Of a stretch of DNA of 64,000 nucleotides, positions 35,741-44,916 are shown one piece after another. The position numbers and the translations under genes are program-made. This DNA is from Nitrincola iocasae. Lineage in GTDB: Bacteria > Pseudomonadota > Gammaproteobacteria > Pseudomonadales > Balneatricaceae. Numbering within the stretch: the stretch's first letter is position 1; every line of letters begins with the position of its first letter. The stretch covers positions 1,240,001 through 1,304,000 of the forward strand of contig NZ_CP044222.1 of the NCBI RefSeq assembly GCF_008727795.1. Direction: 5' to 3'. Below the pieces are notes generated by a model, which worked only from the letters and a program-made list of their open reading frames with translations, had not been told where the DNA came from and did not search any database.

Positions 35741-38700
35741 TCTAAATCCACCCCTAATGCCCCTTGCACCAACTCAGAGGTATCAAGAAAATCACCTCCA
35801 GCCTCCGAAGCCCTCAACGCTCCTCCTGTAATCGCCATTACATTTAACCCCATTCCAATCGCTCCTCCAGTACCCACTATCGTGGCGACCGTAGCTCTTC
35901 CTGCAATTTGCGATTGAATAACAGGATCATTCATAACCACCTGAGTCGCCAACTTGTTTGCCATATCAACTTGCTTCGCGACTTCAGGATCGTTGTTGCA
36001 ATCATGGAGAGCCCTACCTATGCGCCTTGAATTTTCGACATTTTGAGCACAAGCCGTAGAGAAACCTTCACATACGACACTCCCACCAGTAACCGCTGTT
36101 CGAACAACATCCTTAGGATAACTAATGGCGCCCTTTACAAAGGCTTTTGTCTGAGCCCACCACCCTGTATCTCTCTTTTGTACAGAAGAATAATTCCCTA
36201 ACTCGGGATCCAACCCCAACGGATCCACCCACCCCGTCGGGTTGGCTACATACGCATAACTATTTAATCCCCCCGCCAATCCAATCGGATCTTGGGTGAT
36301 ATACCGCCCTTGTTTGGAATCATAGTAGCGATAGCGGTTGTAGTACAGCCCGGTTTCTTCATCCTGCCATTGCCCCTGAAAACGTATCGGTTGTTGTAGG
36401 TTCGGCACCGTGCGTTCGTCTTTGATGGCTGCCCAGTCATCGGGTTCTGCGCTCCAGAGGAGGTGGCCGTCTTCGTCGATCAGTTTGGTCGGGGTGCCGA
36501 GGTGGTCGGTGATGAAGGCGCTGTATCGGGAGGTGTCGATGTTTTCCTGTATCAGTTGCTCGAGTGTGATGCCTTGGGCTTCCAGTGCATTCACACCCAA
36601 TTCATCCACCCGAAACAACGGCACAAAGGTGCCGGGTTCGTAGAACACCGTGGTGCGTTGCTCGCCGTCGTCTTCGTGAACGAGTTGATCTCCGTTCCAA
36701 CCGAAGCGGGTCATGTGTACGGGGCTACGGTCGGGGATGACTTGCTTGCAAATACGACGTGAGAGAGCATCGTAAACATAATAGATGCGCAAGTTCGGAA
36801 AGCCCGGTTGTTGGCGTTCTACATAAGAGAGCCTGTTCAGTGCGTCATAGTGGTAGCGCTGTTCGTCGTGGTGTGTGCGTTTTTTAATCAGGTTGCCGGC
36901 CGCATCGTAACTTAATTCGGCGTCTTTGTGTTGGGTGACCCGGTTGTTGTGCCACTGGGCTTGTTGCGCTGACGTGCCATAGCCGATGCGATTGCCTTCG
37001 GTGTCCAGGGCGTAGTGGTGTGATGTAACCGCACCGCGTTGATTGAGCTGGCTGGCGGTTAAACGCCCTGCCGGATCGTATTCAAAGGTCTGAGCAAGCT
37101 GAGTGAGCAGGGGATGCCCGGGTGCTGACGCAGGTGTTGACTGGGTGATGCCGGTTAAGCGGTAACGGGCATCGTAGTGGTATTGATTGATCTGAATCGG
37201 ATCGCTGTGGTCAGACAGGGGGTGTGTACCCCCCAGGTAGATATCGCGTTGTGCTTCCAGTAAACCTACTGGGCTGTAACGCCGTTCCCGGGTGAGCAGG
37301 GGGGCCGCCTGATCTCTGACCTGGATCTGGCGTTTCTGTTCACGATGCAGGGCATCGGGTTCAATAGAGAATTCCAGGGTACCCAGGCGTAATGCGAGTA
37401 GATGCCCACTGCCATACGTGAGCCAGCCCATGGGATGCTCACCCTGTTGGGTTAGCGTGGGTAGGCCCTGCGAGTTGTATTCGGTTTGATTATGCCACTC
37501 CCAGACAACCTCTTTAACCGGTATAGGGGGCAGGAATGGGTCGCATGCCGGTGGCTCGGCTTCAGCACGTTGCAGTGCGAGGTGCGCGTTTTTATGCCAT
37601 TGCTGTTCAATCAGGAGCGCCCCGGAGGGATCGTAAGTCCATTCAACCCGCGCATAAATATTATCCGCCTGGACCAGGCGACCGACAGCATCGTAACGGA
37701 AGTGCTCCACCTGTTCGGGTGTCATTTCAGTAGCAGGCAGTTCACGGGTCAGCAAACGGCCGAGGGCATCATAATGCAAGGTCGTGGATTGCGTTTCGCC
37801 ATTGACCACTTCCTGCTGCTGGATCAGATCTCCGCGCAGGTTATAGGTATACATCCGTTCACGGCCATCAAAGCCGACCTCGCGCACCACCCGGTCCAGG
37901 GTGTCATACTCAAACGCATAGGTCGCGCCATTGGCGTTGGTGATCTCAATCGGACGACCGGCCAGGTCATAACGATAACGGCGGGTATGTCCATTGGCAT
38001 CGGTCTCGGCGATGACCTGGCCTTTAACATCGTAGCGCAGTGACTGGAACACCCCGTTGGCATCGCGGGCTTCACTCAATAAGCCCTCGTCATTGTAGGT
38101 GTAGTGCAACTGACTGCGATCCGGCAAGATGACGGCGGTGCGTTGGCCAACAGCGTTGTATTCGAACCGGGTGACCTGCTCCAGCGGATCAGTGACTCGA
38201 ATCAGTTGCCCGAAGGCATCGTATTCGTAACGGGTGGTCTGATCAGAGCAGTCGGTGACACTGGCCAGCTGGCCCAAGTCTGTCCAGGTATAGTGGTGCG
38301 TTGCGCCTTCTGGATCAATGCGTCGTGTGGGTCTGTCCGGTAAGCTCGGATAATCATACTCAATCTGCGAGGTGTGCTGAAGAGCATCAGTGATGGCAGA
38401 GATATTGCCCTGATCATCATATTGAAACTGATGGGTTGCACCATCAGGAGCTTGGGTCTGTGTCAGACGTCCATTGGCATCCCGTTGGTAGCGGTAGTGC
38501 TGTTTATCCGGTAGAGAAACATAAATCAGCTGACCGTAGCCATCACGTTGATAACTGGTGACGCCACCCAATGGGTCGATCTCAGATAACCGCTGGCCCT
38601 GTTTATTGTAGCTGTAGTGAATTTCACTACCGTCCGCGCGGTGATGTGCACTCCAGCGTAGATTAGGGCCGCTGCCGGTAAAGGCATAACGCTCCTCACG

Positions 38701-40056
38701 TCCGAGATTATCGGTGACACGGGTGAAGGTGTCTTGATAATCATATGTGCGTGTTAGGCCGTCTTCTTCAATCTGTTTGAGTACCTTGCCTTGCGGGGTG
38801 TGCTCGGTCCATTCGTAGTGCATGGTGCGACGGCCCGGCTGGGTGTAACCGGTTAGTATATGCTGAGTCCATTGATACTCAATTACGATTCGATGGGTAC
38901 GATCGCGGGCAGCGATTAAATCACCCGTGGCGTTGTAGTCAAATTGAACCAGTTGGCAGGCAGCTTCGCCATCGACATCGACCGCATTTAAGCGCACCTT
39001 GGGGTCGTCAGGTTCGGGGTTGGCAGCCACTTGATAATGAAACTGGTAGCGTCGGCCAGCACTGTCAATCACCTGCTGAATCAGACCGGCGGCATCACGT
39101 TCATAGGTGGTGCCGTAACCCTGTTGGGTATATTCAGCGGCTAGCTGCCAATCCAGTGCACAGGGTTTAAGCAGATAGACACGCTGGCCGGTGGATACGA
39201 AGTAGAGATTTTCATCAAGAGTTTCAGATTCAGGTAGACCGTTAAACGCGGGGTGCTGGCTTGGATGTGGGTTTGTGGACTGTGTGGGTTGTTGATCGGA
39301 TAGGTCTTGAACACCGCCACGGGCCAACCAAAATTGTTCAGAATCTGAATAGACCACAGCACCGGGGGCTAATTCTGAAAAGCGAATCCGCCGACCATGG
39401 GCATCATGCAAGATCAATTGATTAACTGGCTGATTCGTGACTTCGGTGCTGTGCTCTAATGCGAAGTCGTCAAACTCGGCTAACGCATCCGTGGCGTCTG
39501 TTCCATTAGACTCCGGTGTTTCTATAGGCTCGAGGGTTAAACGCAAGTTGTTGCCCGTGACTGACCAGCCTTGCCCTAGTATACCGATGTTGGCATTGCT
39601 GGAAACATAACCACGGCTAAAAACAAACGGAGCCGGTGCTGGCAACGCAAAGTCAGTGGTGGCGGGCAGTAACTTGGAGCCGAGAATCGGGTTAACCGGA
39701 TTGCCACAATTGGGGGAGCAGGGCGCAATTTGGTCAGCTTCGCCTTCACCTGAACTAGCGGCTGCGCCATCACCGATCAGCACAGACCCCAGTCCACCGA
39801 TAATCACCCCGCCATGGGCGGTGGAATCGGTCATACGTGCTGCAGGGCGGCCATTGATAAACACCGTGGCAGAACCACTGACAAGGGTATCCGGAGGGCC
39901 ATTGCACACCAGGCTATCACCCACACGCCCAGCCGGTTGATTGCCTATAAAAACATCGCTAGAACCACTGGAAATGGGGCCGCCAACATGCGGGGTTTTA
40001 CCGGTAACGGCAGGACAGCTGTGGTTGTCGCCTAAACGTGCAGAGGGCTTGCCCAT
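35737..40056 (-). CDS. PAAR-domain Rhs polymorphic toxin (type VI secretion effector)
   Basis: I use ATG 40056 (MGKPSARLGDNHSC), which has AAGGAGTG 7 nt upstream, giving 1439 residues. Residues ~1-95 are a PAAR tip domain (repeated HGG/VLIG turns such as DSTAHGGVIIGGLGSVLIG). Then come a short linker, a DUF6531-like segment (NPILGSKLLPATTDF), many YD repeats (RYRYDLAGRPIEITNANG, YEYDAFGQLIRVTDPL) and the Rhs core ending in GLNSYAYVANPTGWVDPLGL. The core forms a shell that releases the last ~157 residues as toxin. That tail has a long Gly/Ala hydrophobic stretch (ATIVGTGGAIGMGLNVMAI) and no nuclease motif I can name. The downstream overlapping gene encodes a membrane protein fit for immunity. 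Confidence 0.93.
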   Translation of the reverse strand: MGKPSARLGDNHSCPAVTGKTPHVGGPISSGSSDVFIGNQPAGRVGDSLVCNGPPDTLVSGSATVFINGRPAARMTDSTAHGGVIIGGLGSVLIGDGAAASSGEGEADQIAPCSPNCGNPVNPILGSKLLPATTDFALPAPAPFVFSRGYVSSNANIGILGQGWSVTGNNLRLTLEPIETPESNGTDATDALAEFDDFALEHSTEVTNQPVNQLILHDAHGRRIRFSELAPGAVVYSDSEQFWLARGGVQDLSDQQPTQSTNPHPSQHPAFNGLPESETLDENLYFVSTGQRVYLLKPCALDWQLAAEYTQQGYGTTYERDAAGLIQQVIDSAGRRYQFHYQVAANPEPDDPKVRLNAVDVDGEAACQLVQFDYNATGDLIAARDRTHRIVIEYQWTQHILTGYTQPGRRTMHYEWTEHTPQGKVLKQIEEDGLTRTYDYQDTFTRVTDNLGREERYAFTGSGPNLRWSAHHRADGSEIHYSYNKQGQRLSEIDPLGGVTSYQRDGYGQLIYVSLPDKQHYRYQRDANGRLTQTQAPDGATHQFQYDDQGNISAITDALQHTSQIEYDYPSLPDRPTRRIDPEGATHHYTWTDLGQLASVTDCSDQTTRYEYDAFGQLIRVTDPLEQVTRFEYNAVGQRTAVILPDRSQLHYTYNDEGLLSEARDANGVFQSLRYDVKGQVIAETDANGHTRRYRYDLAGRPIEITNANGATYAFEYDTLDRVVREVGFDGRERMYTYNLRGDLIQQQEVVNGETQSTTLHYDALGRLLTRELPATEMTPEQVEHFRYDAVGRLVQADNIYARVEWTYDPSGALLIEQQWHKNAHLALQRAEAEPPACDPFLPPIPVKEVVWEWHNQTEYNSQGLPTLTQQGEHPMGWLTYGSGHLLALRLGTLEFSIEPDALHREQKRQIQVRDQAAPLLTRERRYSPVGLLEAQRDIYLGGTHPLSDHSDPIQINQYHYDARYRLTGITQSTPASAPGHPLLTQLAQTFEYDPAGRLTASQLNQRGAVTSHHYALDTEGNRIGYGTSAQQAQWHNNRVTQHKDAELSYDAAGNLIKKRTHHDEQRYHYDALNRLSYVERQQPGFPNLRIYYVYDALSRRICKQVIPDRSPVHMTRFGWNGDQLVHEDDGEQRTTVFYEPGTFVPLFRVDELGVNALEAQGITLEQLIQENIDTSRYSAFITDHLGTPTKLIDEDGHLLWSAEPDDWAAIKDERTVPNLQQPIRFQGQWQDEETGLYYNRYRYYDSKQGRYITQDPIGLAGGLNSYAYVANPTGWVDPLGLDPELGNYSSVQKRDTGWWAQTKAFVKGAISYPKDVVRTAVTGGSVVCEGFSTACAQNVENSRRIGRALHDCNNDPEVAKQVDMANKLATQVVMNDPVIQSQIAGRATVATIVGTGGAIGMGLNVMAITGGALRASEAGGDFLDTSELVQGALGVDLE

Positions 40057-40341
40057 AAAACACTCCTTGTTGAATGACACCCATGCTGATGATTTACATG
40101 AGACAGCCTACTCCCTGATGACTGCGAACGAACTATAACGCGATTTGGGAAGTTTGCCAAATGCTAACCCAGGGTTTAGATCAAGTTGGCTGACCCCTTG
40201 AAGACAGGGTTTAGATCAAGTTGGCTGACCCCTTGAAGACCGACCCCTTGAAGACCCCTTGAACCGTTGTTTGGAGATATTTCTATTGTTTTTTTGAATT
40301 CAGGTTTACTATTTAAGGGAGGCCTTAAGGGTTTTATAAGG
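40057..40341. repeat. Rhs upstream region with a twice-repeated ~31-bp motif
   Basis: A motif beginning TTTAGATCAAGTTGGC and continuing TGACCCCTTGAAGAC occurs twice in tandem at about 40172-40239. Shorter pieces (GACCCCTTGAAGAC, GACCCCTTGAAC) follow to 40264. A near copy is at 23226-23249, and another piece starts at 35254, just beyond IS3 copy 2. These look like remains of mobile-element ends. A GAATTCAGG at 40298-40306 matches the IS30 tip sequence. Confidence 0.6.
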
Positions 40342-41435
40342 CCTGAATTCAGATAATAACCGCAACACTCATGTAATGGGCCAGGTCGGAGAGAGGCCAG
40401 CTACCGAAATGTGGTAGCCTTATTTTTCGACCAAAAAAAATGAGATCTACACATGAGTTATCGGCAGCTGACCGAGGGACAACGATACCAGATTTCGTCG
40501 TTTCTCTCACAAGATTTTTCACAGCGAGAGATTGCAAGAAAACTAAACATTGCACCTTCGACCGTTAATCGAGAGTTGCGACGTAACAGAGATGAAGCAG
40601 GTCAATATGACCCCGATAGAGCTCAACAGTACTCATTATTTCGCCGTTTAAAGCCAAAAGCTAAGCGAATATGTGAGAACACAAAGAATGCCGTTGATTT
40701 CATGCTCGAACTTGACTGGAGTCCTGAACAGATATCGGCTATTTGCATTAGGATTGGCTACACCGTCAGTCACGAGTGGATCTATAGCTATGTACTGGCT
40801 GATTTCAATGAGGGTGGCGCTTTGTTTACCCATCTGAGACATCGGTTAAAACGTTATAAAAAGCGGCTTCACAAGCAGCGGGGCCGTATCCTGGGTAGGC
40901 GCTCAATACACGATAGACCTCGGATTATTGATGATCGAGGCCGCTATGGTGACTGGGAAATAGACACGGTCATTGGCAAACAAGGAACGGGGGCTATCGT
41001 GACTATTTTAGAGCGAAAAAGCCGCTTTTATTTAGTTAGGAAAGTGACTAGTAAACGTGCTGATGCGGTGGCTGCAGCAACGATAGATATGCTACAGCCT
41101 TTTAAAGCTTTGGTTCACAGCATTACCGCCGACAACGGCTTAGAATTCGCTGATCATAAACGCATTGCTCGTGAACTGGATACTGATGTTTACTTTGCAG
41201 ATCCCTATGCGTCTTATCAGCGTGGCGCAAACGAAAATGCAAATGGACTATTGCGTCAATACATACCCAAGGGCACGGATTTGCGGACTGTAACCCAAGC
41301 CCTGATTGCAAAGGTTCAAGTAAGGCTAAATCTGCGTCCCAGGAAAATACTGGGATTCATTCAACCAGACGTAATTTTTAAAGAGCAATTGCGACAGAAT
41401 ATGAGCGGGTGTTGCAGTTAATAGTTGAATTCAGG
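40342..41435 (+). mobile_element. IS30-family insertion sequence
   Basis: This 1094-bp element is bounded by inverted repeats starting CCTGAATTCAGATAATAACC on the left and CCTGAATTCAACTATTAACT on the right; both continue with GCAACAC. AGG at 40339-40341 and 41436-41438 is a 3-bp target duplication typical of IS30. It carries one transposase gene. It lies between the Rhs gene and the chemoreceptor gene. Confidence 0.92.
40453..41421 (+). CDS. IS30-family transposase
   Basis: The 322-residue protein has the IS30 N-terminal helix-turn-helix (YRQLTEGQRYQISSFLSQ, then FSQREIARKLNIAPSTVNRE) and the DDE core: GDWEIDTVIGK, ITADNGLEFADH and the glutamate in YQRGANENANGLLRQYIPKG. The gene is full length, and the ends and target duplication are intact, so the element may still be active. 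Confidence 0.95.
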   Translation: MSYRQLTEGQRYQISSFLSQDFSQREIARKLNIAPSTVNRELRRNRDEAGQYDPDRAQQYSLFRRLKPKAKRICENTKNAVDFMLELDWSPEQISAICIRIGYTVSHEWIYSYVLADFNEGGALFTHLRHRLKRYKKRLHKQRGRILGRRSIHDRPRIIDDRGRYGDWEIDTVIGKQGTGAIVTILERKSRFYLVRKVTSKRADAVAAATIDMLQPFKALVHSITADNGLEFADHKRIARELDTDVYFADPYASYQRGANENANGLLRQYIPKGTDLRTVTQALIAKVQVRLNLRPRKILGFIQPDVIFKEQLRQNMSGCCS

Positions 41436-41459
41436 AGGAAATTTATACAAGGTTAGCTT

Positions 41460-43100
41460 ATGAATATATCGTTATCTCTTCGCGCTCGTATCTTCCTGAT
41501 CGTGCTGCTGGCAGTCATTGGAATTGCCGTACTTACGGTGACCTCATTACTCTCCACCAAACGTGATCTCACTCAAGGCCGTATACAAGTGATAGAGTCG
41601 ATTGTGGAATCGGCTTATAGTATTGTGGAGCACTATTATACACTTGAAAAAAACGGCGTGATGACGCGCCAGGAAGCACAGAATGCGGCTGGCGAAATGC
41701 TCGTTGCTGGACGTTATGGCGGCGAGGATGGTAAGGCTGAATATGTCTATGCCTGGACACTAGAGGGTGTGGGTGTTGCGCATGTTAATCCCGCTTTCAT
41801 CGGCAAAAATATGCTCAATGAAATTCGTGATGGAGAAGGCCGTTATATCCTTAAAGAGATAGTAGCTGGCCTGAGAACGCAGCCTTCCGGGGCATTTTTG
41901 GACTCTGGGTTCGTTCGTCCCGGTGGTACTGTTCTGGTGGATAAGTTACTTTATTCAAAAACATTTCAGCCTTGGGGATGGTTTATTGGCACCGGCATTT
42001 ATATGGATGATCTGGCCGCCGACCTGCGACAGCAACTACTTAAAGATGGTTTGGTAGCACTGTTTATTTTGCTGGTCATTGGCGTTTCCGGCTACCTGAT
42101 TGCCCTGAGTATTTTGCGACAAGTGGGTGGTGAACCTGCGCTGGCTATTGATCTGATGTCCAGAGCGGCTAAGGGTGATCTGACTATACATATAGATAAC
42201 GCGCCTCAGGGTAGTTTACTGGCCGGGCTTGAATCGATGGTTTCATCTATCCGTGCCACCGTGATCGAAATTCGTAATGAATCAAAAAATGTTCACAATA
42301 ATGCCAATACCATCAATCAGGCCTCAGCCGATGTCGCACAGGCGGCTAATGATGAGTCGGAAGCGATCACCTCCATGGCTGCGGCTATTGAAGAGATGAC
42401 GGTGAGCATCAGTCATATTTCTGAGAGCGCAAAAGAGACTGAAGAGAACTCACGTTTTGCTGCCAAAATGGCGCAGCAAGGGGTGACGCAGGTTAGCTCG
42501 GCCAGCAATGAGATCAATAAAATTGCTGACATGGTCAAGGTGGCTTCCAGCAAAGTGGGAGAATTGAATGCCAATGCCAGCCAAATATCATCCATTGCCA
42601 GCGTGATTCGCGAAATTGCCGAACAAACTAATCTGTTGGCGTTGAATGCGGCTATTGAGGCCGCGCGTGCCGGTGATCAGGGGCGTGGTTTTGCTGTCGT
42701 TGCTGATGAAGTGAGAACGCTGGCAGCACGTACGGCTACGGCAACCAGCGATATTGAGAAAATGATTGAAGGTGTGTTGACGGGTACCGCACAGGTGGTT
42801 GAAACTATGGAGACCGCTTTGCCCCAGGTAGAGGCCGGTGTCGTGGCGACAGAGTCTGCAACGGCGCTATTAGCGCAGATCAGGCAGGGTGCTGAATCGA
42901 CATTGGTGAGTGTCACGGGTGTGGCGAATTCGACCCAGGAACAGACACTTGCAAGTAGCAGTATTGCTGAAAAAGTTGATCAGATTGCCCAGATGATGGA
43001 GATCACCAGCGGTGCCATGCACTCTACCGCAGAAAGTGCCAAAGAGTTGAATCATATCGCTTCAGAATTGAATACGATGGTGAGCCGCTTCAAGTGTTGA
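41460..43100 (+). CDS. Methyl-accepting chemotaxis protein with a Cache sensor
   Basis: This 546-residue receptor has an N-terminal membrane helix (~8-28), a periplasmic single-Cache-type domain (residues ~35-185; LVAGRYGGEDGKAEYVYAWT and PWGWFIGTGIYMDD) and a second helix (~195-215). A HAMP-like stretch and the signalling domain follow, with the hairpin tip EIAEQTNLLALNAAIEAARA preceding GDQGRGFAVVADEVR. It would bind a small ligand, often a carboxylate for sCache_2, and control CheA. The gene begins 25 bp after the IS30 element; AGGAGG 16 bp before ATG lies partly in that target duplication, so its native promoter may have been displaced. Confidence 0.92.
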   Translation: MNISLSLRARIFLIVLLAVIGIAVLTVTSLLSTKRDLTQGRIQVIESIVESAYSIVEHYYTLEKNGVMTRQEAQNAAGEMLVAGRYGGEDGKAEYVYAWTLEGVGVAHVNPAFIGKNMLNEIRDGEGRYILKEIVAGLRTQPSGAFLDSGFVRPGGTVLVDKLLYSKTFQPWGWFIGTGIYMDDLAADLRQQLLKDGLVALFILLVIGVSGYLIALSILRQVGGEPALAIDLMSRAAKGDLTIHIDNAPQGSLLAGLESMVSSIRATVIEIRNESKNVHNNANTINQASADVAQAANDESEAITSMAAAIEEMTVSISHISESAKETEENSRFAAKMAQQGVTQVSSASNEINKIADMVKVASSKVGELNANASQISSIASVIREIAEQTNLLALNAAIEAARAGDQGRGFAVVADEVRTLAARTATATSDIEKMIEGVLTGTAQVVETMETALPQVEAGVVATESATALLAQIRQGAESTLVSVTGVANSTQEQTLASSSIAEKVDQIAQMMEITSGAMHSTAESAKELNHIASELNTMVSRFKC

Positions 43101-43126
43101 TGGTTGAGGTTATGTAAATAGATGCG

Positions 43127-43180
43127 GTTAATTCGACAGCAGGCTATACTATTGCCCCTTTGTCGAAGTCGAATTAACCC
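43127..43180. other. 12-bp perfect inverted repeat upstream of ttcA
   Basis: GGTTAATTCGAC (from 43127) and GTCGAATTAACC (to about 43180) face each other around a ~30-bp centre that includes CTATACTATTGCCCC. The stem lies 16 bp before ttcA and has no T run, so it reads as a control site or RNA stem rather than a terminator. I do not recognise a known operator. Confidence 0.5.
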
Positions 43181-43195
43181 GTTTGCGGAATCTCC

Positions 43196-44107
43196 ATGAC
43201 CAGCTGCTCAGAAACCCAGGACAAAAAACTCAAAACCCGTCAGAACAAGTTGCAAAAACGTTTGCGACGGGAAATGGGACAGGCCATTGAAGCCTTCAAT
43301 ATGATTGAAGACGGTGACAAGGTCATGGTGTGTTTATCCGGCGGGAAGGATTCATTCGTGATGCTCGATATCCTGATGAATCTGCAGAAGAGTGCGCCGA
43401 TTGCCTTTGAGCTGGTGGCTGTTAACCTGGACCAGAAACAACCGGGCTTTCCGGAACATGTCTTGCCACATTACCTGACCGAGTTGGGTGTGCCTTTCCA
43501 TATTGTCGAGCGCGATACCTATTCGGTGGTGAAGTCGGTGGTACCGGAAGGTAAAACTACCTGTGCACTTTGCTCCCGCTTGCGTCGGGGCACCTTGTAC
43601 GGTTTTGCTGAGCAGATCGGGGCTAACAAGATTGCCTTGGGGCATCATCGCGATGATATTCTGGAAACCTTCTTTCTGAATATGTTTTACGGCGGCAAAC
43701 TCAAGTCCATGCCACCTAAACTGGTATCCGATGATGGCAAAAATATGGTCATTCGTCCGCTGGCTTATGCGCGTGAGAAAGATATTGCTGCCTACGCCGA
43801 ACTGCGTGGCTTTCCAATTATTCCGTGTAATCTGTGTGGCTCACAGGAAAATCTGCAGCGTCAGGTGATCAAGGAGATGTTGCAGGGTTGGGATAAAAGC
43901 CACCCTGGTCGCATTGAAACCATGTTTCGTTCTTTGTGCAACGTGGTGCCATCACACCTGGCCGATGCGGAGCTCTTTGATTTCAAAAATCTGCAATTGG
44001 GGTATGCTCACGGCATCATGGATGACGCAGAGGACTCATCAGAGCTGCCCAGCCACCCGAAGGCGGCTGTACAGGTGATGGAGCGGATCGATATTCTGTC
44101 TTTATGA
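43196..44107 (+). CDS. ttcA: tRNA 2-thiocytidine biosynthesis protein TtcA
   Basis: This 303-residue PP-loop ATPase has the SGGKDS motif near residue 49 and the cysteine pairs CALCSRLRRG and CNLCGSQENLQR that hold the iron-sulfur cluster in TtcA. It adds sulfur to cytidine 32 of several tRNAs in the cytoplasm. It starts ATGACCAGCTGC at 43196. It is convergent with the yebC-like gene, whose stop lies 5 bp beyond its own. Length matches E. coli TtcA (311). Confidence 0.96.
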   Translation: MTSCSETQDKKLKTRQNKLQKRLRREMGQAIEAFNMIEDGDKVMVCLSGGKDSFVMLDILMNLQKSAPIAFELVAVNLDQKQPGFPEHVLPHYLTELGVPFHIVERDTYSVVKSVVPEGKTTCALCSRLRRGTLYGFAEQIGANKIALGHHRDDILETFFLNMFYGGKLKSMPPKLVSDDGKNMVIRPLAYAREKDIAAYAELRGFPIIPCNLCGSQENLQRQVIKEMLQGWDKSHPGRIETMFRSLCNVVPSHLADAELFDFKNLQLGYAHGIMDDAEDSSELPSHPKAAVQVMERIDILSL

Positions 44108-44111
44108 TGGA

Positions 44112-44825
44112 TTAGTCGACGTTATGGTAGATGTTCTGCACATCGTCCAGGTCATTCAGTAGATCGATAAAGCGCTCGAACATCGGCTGGTCTTCTTCGC
44201 TGATCTCGGTGGTGGTCTGTGCCAGGAACTGGATGGCATCCACTTCGTAATCGATTTCGCCGAAGGCGGCCGCGAGTGCCTGTTTGGCATTCGAGTATTC
44301 GGTGTGCGGTGCAAAGATGGTGATCATGCCGTCTTCATTCTCGATGTCGGTAACATCGACATCGGCCATCATTAGCGCTTCGAGTACAGCTTCTTCATCA
44401 TCACCTTTAAATGCCAGAATGGCACAGTGATCGAACATGTGGCTGACGCTGCCTTGTGTACCGATTTTACACTTGGTCTTGGTAAAACAGTGACGTACAT
44501 CACCGAAGGTGCGGTTAGGGTTGTCGGTCAGACATTCTACGATCACCATGCAGTTGCCTGGACCAAAGCCTTCGTAGCGGGCTACTGAGAAATCTTCACC
44601 GCCAGCACCTTTAGCTTTGTCGAGTGCTTTATCGATAACATGAGCGGGCACCTGATCCTTTTTGGCACGTTCTATCATGCCACGCAGGGCAAGGTTACCG
44701 GCGGGATCTGTACCGCCTGATTTGGCGCAGACATAGATCTCACGAGCGTATTTACTGTAGACCTTGGTTTTTTGATCGGCCGTTTTGGCCATGGATTCTT
44801 TGCGGTTCTGATAAGCGCGACCCAT
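44112..44825 (-). CDS. YebC/PmpR family protein (YeeN-like)
   Basis: The 237-residue protein starts MGRAYQNRKESMAKTADQKT and contains VYSKYAREIYVCAKSGGTDP and ALRGMIERAKKDQVPAHVIDKA, followed by GPGNCMVIVECLTDNPNRT; these are family hallmarks. The family has been described both as transcription regulators and, more recently, as ribosome-associated factors that relieve stalling. The MGRAYQNRK start is the YeeN-type variant. It is a separate unit from the DadA-like gene upstream because a terminator lies between. Confidence 0.9.
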   Translation of the reverse strand: MGRAYQNRKESMAKTADQKTKVYSKYAREIYVCAKSGGTDPAGNLALRGMIERAKKDQVPAHVIDKALDKAKGAGGEDFSVARYEGFGPGNCMVIVECLTDNPNRTFGDVRHCFTKTKCKIGTQGSVSHMFDHCAILAFKGDDEEAVLEALMMADVDVTDIENEDGMITIFAPHTEYSNAKQALAAAFGEIDYEVDAIQFLAQTTTEISEEDQPMFERFIDLLNDLDDVQNIYHNVD

Positions 44826-44858
44826 GCGGAGAGTCCTGTATGGTTACTATCGGGTTAA

Positions 44859-44909
44859 AAAATTAGCCCAATTTTACGCATAAACGTGAAATTGGGCCAT
44901 TTAATTTTT
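44859..44909 (-). terminator. Intrinsic terminator after the dadA-like gene
   Basis: GCCCAATTTTACG (44866-44878) pairs with CGTGAAATTGGGC (44885-44897), allowing one G-T pair. On the minus strand it is followed by TAATTTTTTAA. An A/T run on the other side could make it work in both directions. Confidence 0.8.
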
Positions 44910-44916
44910 TAACGAC

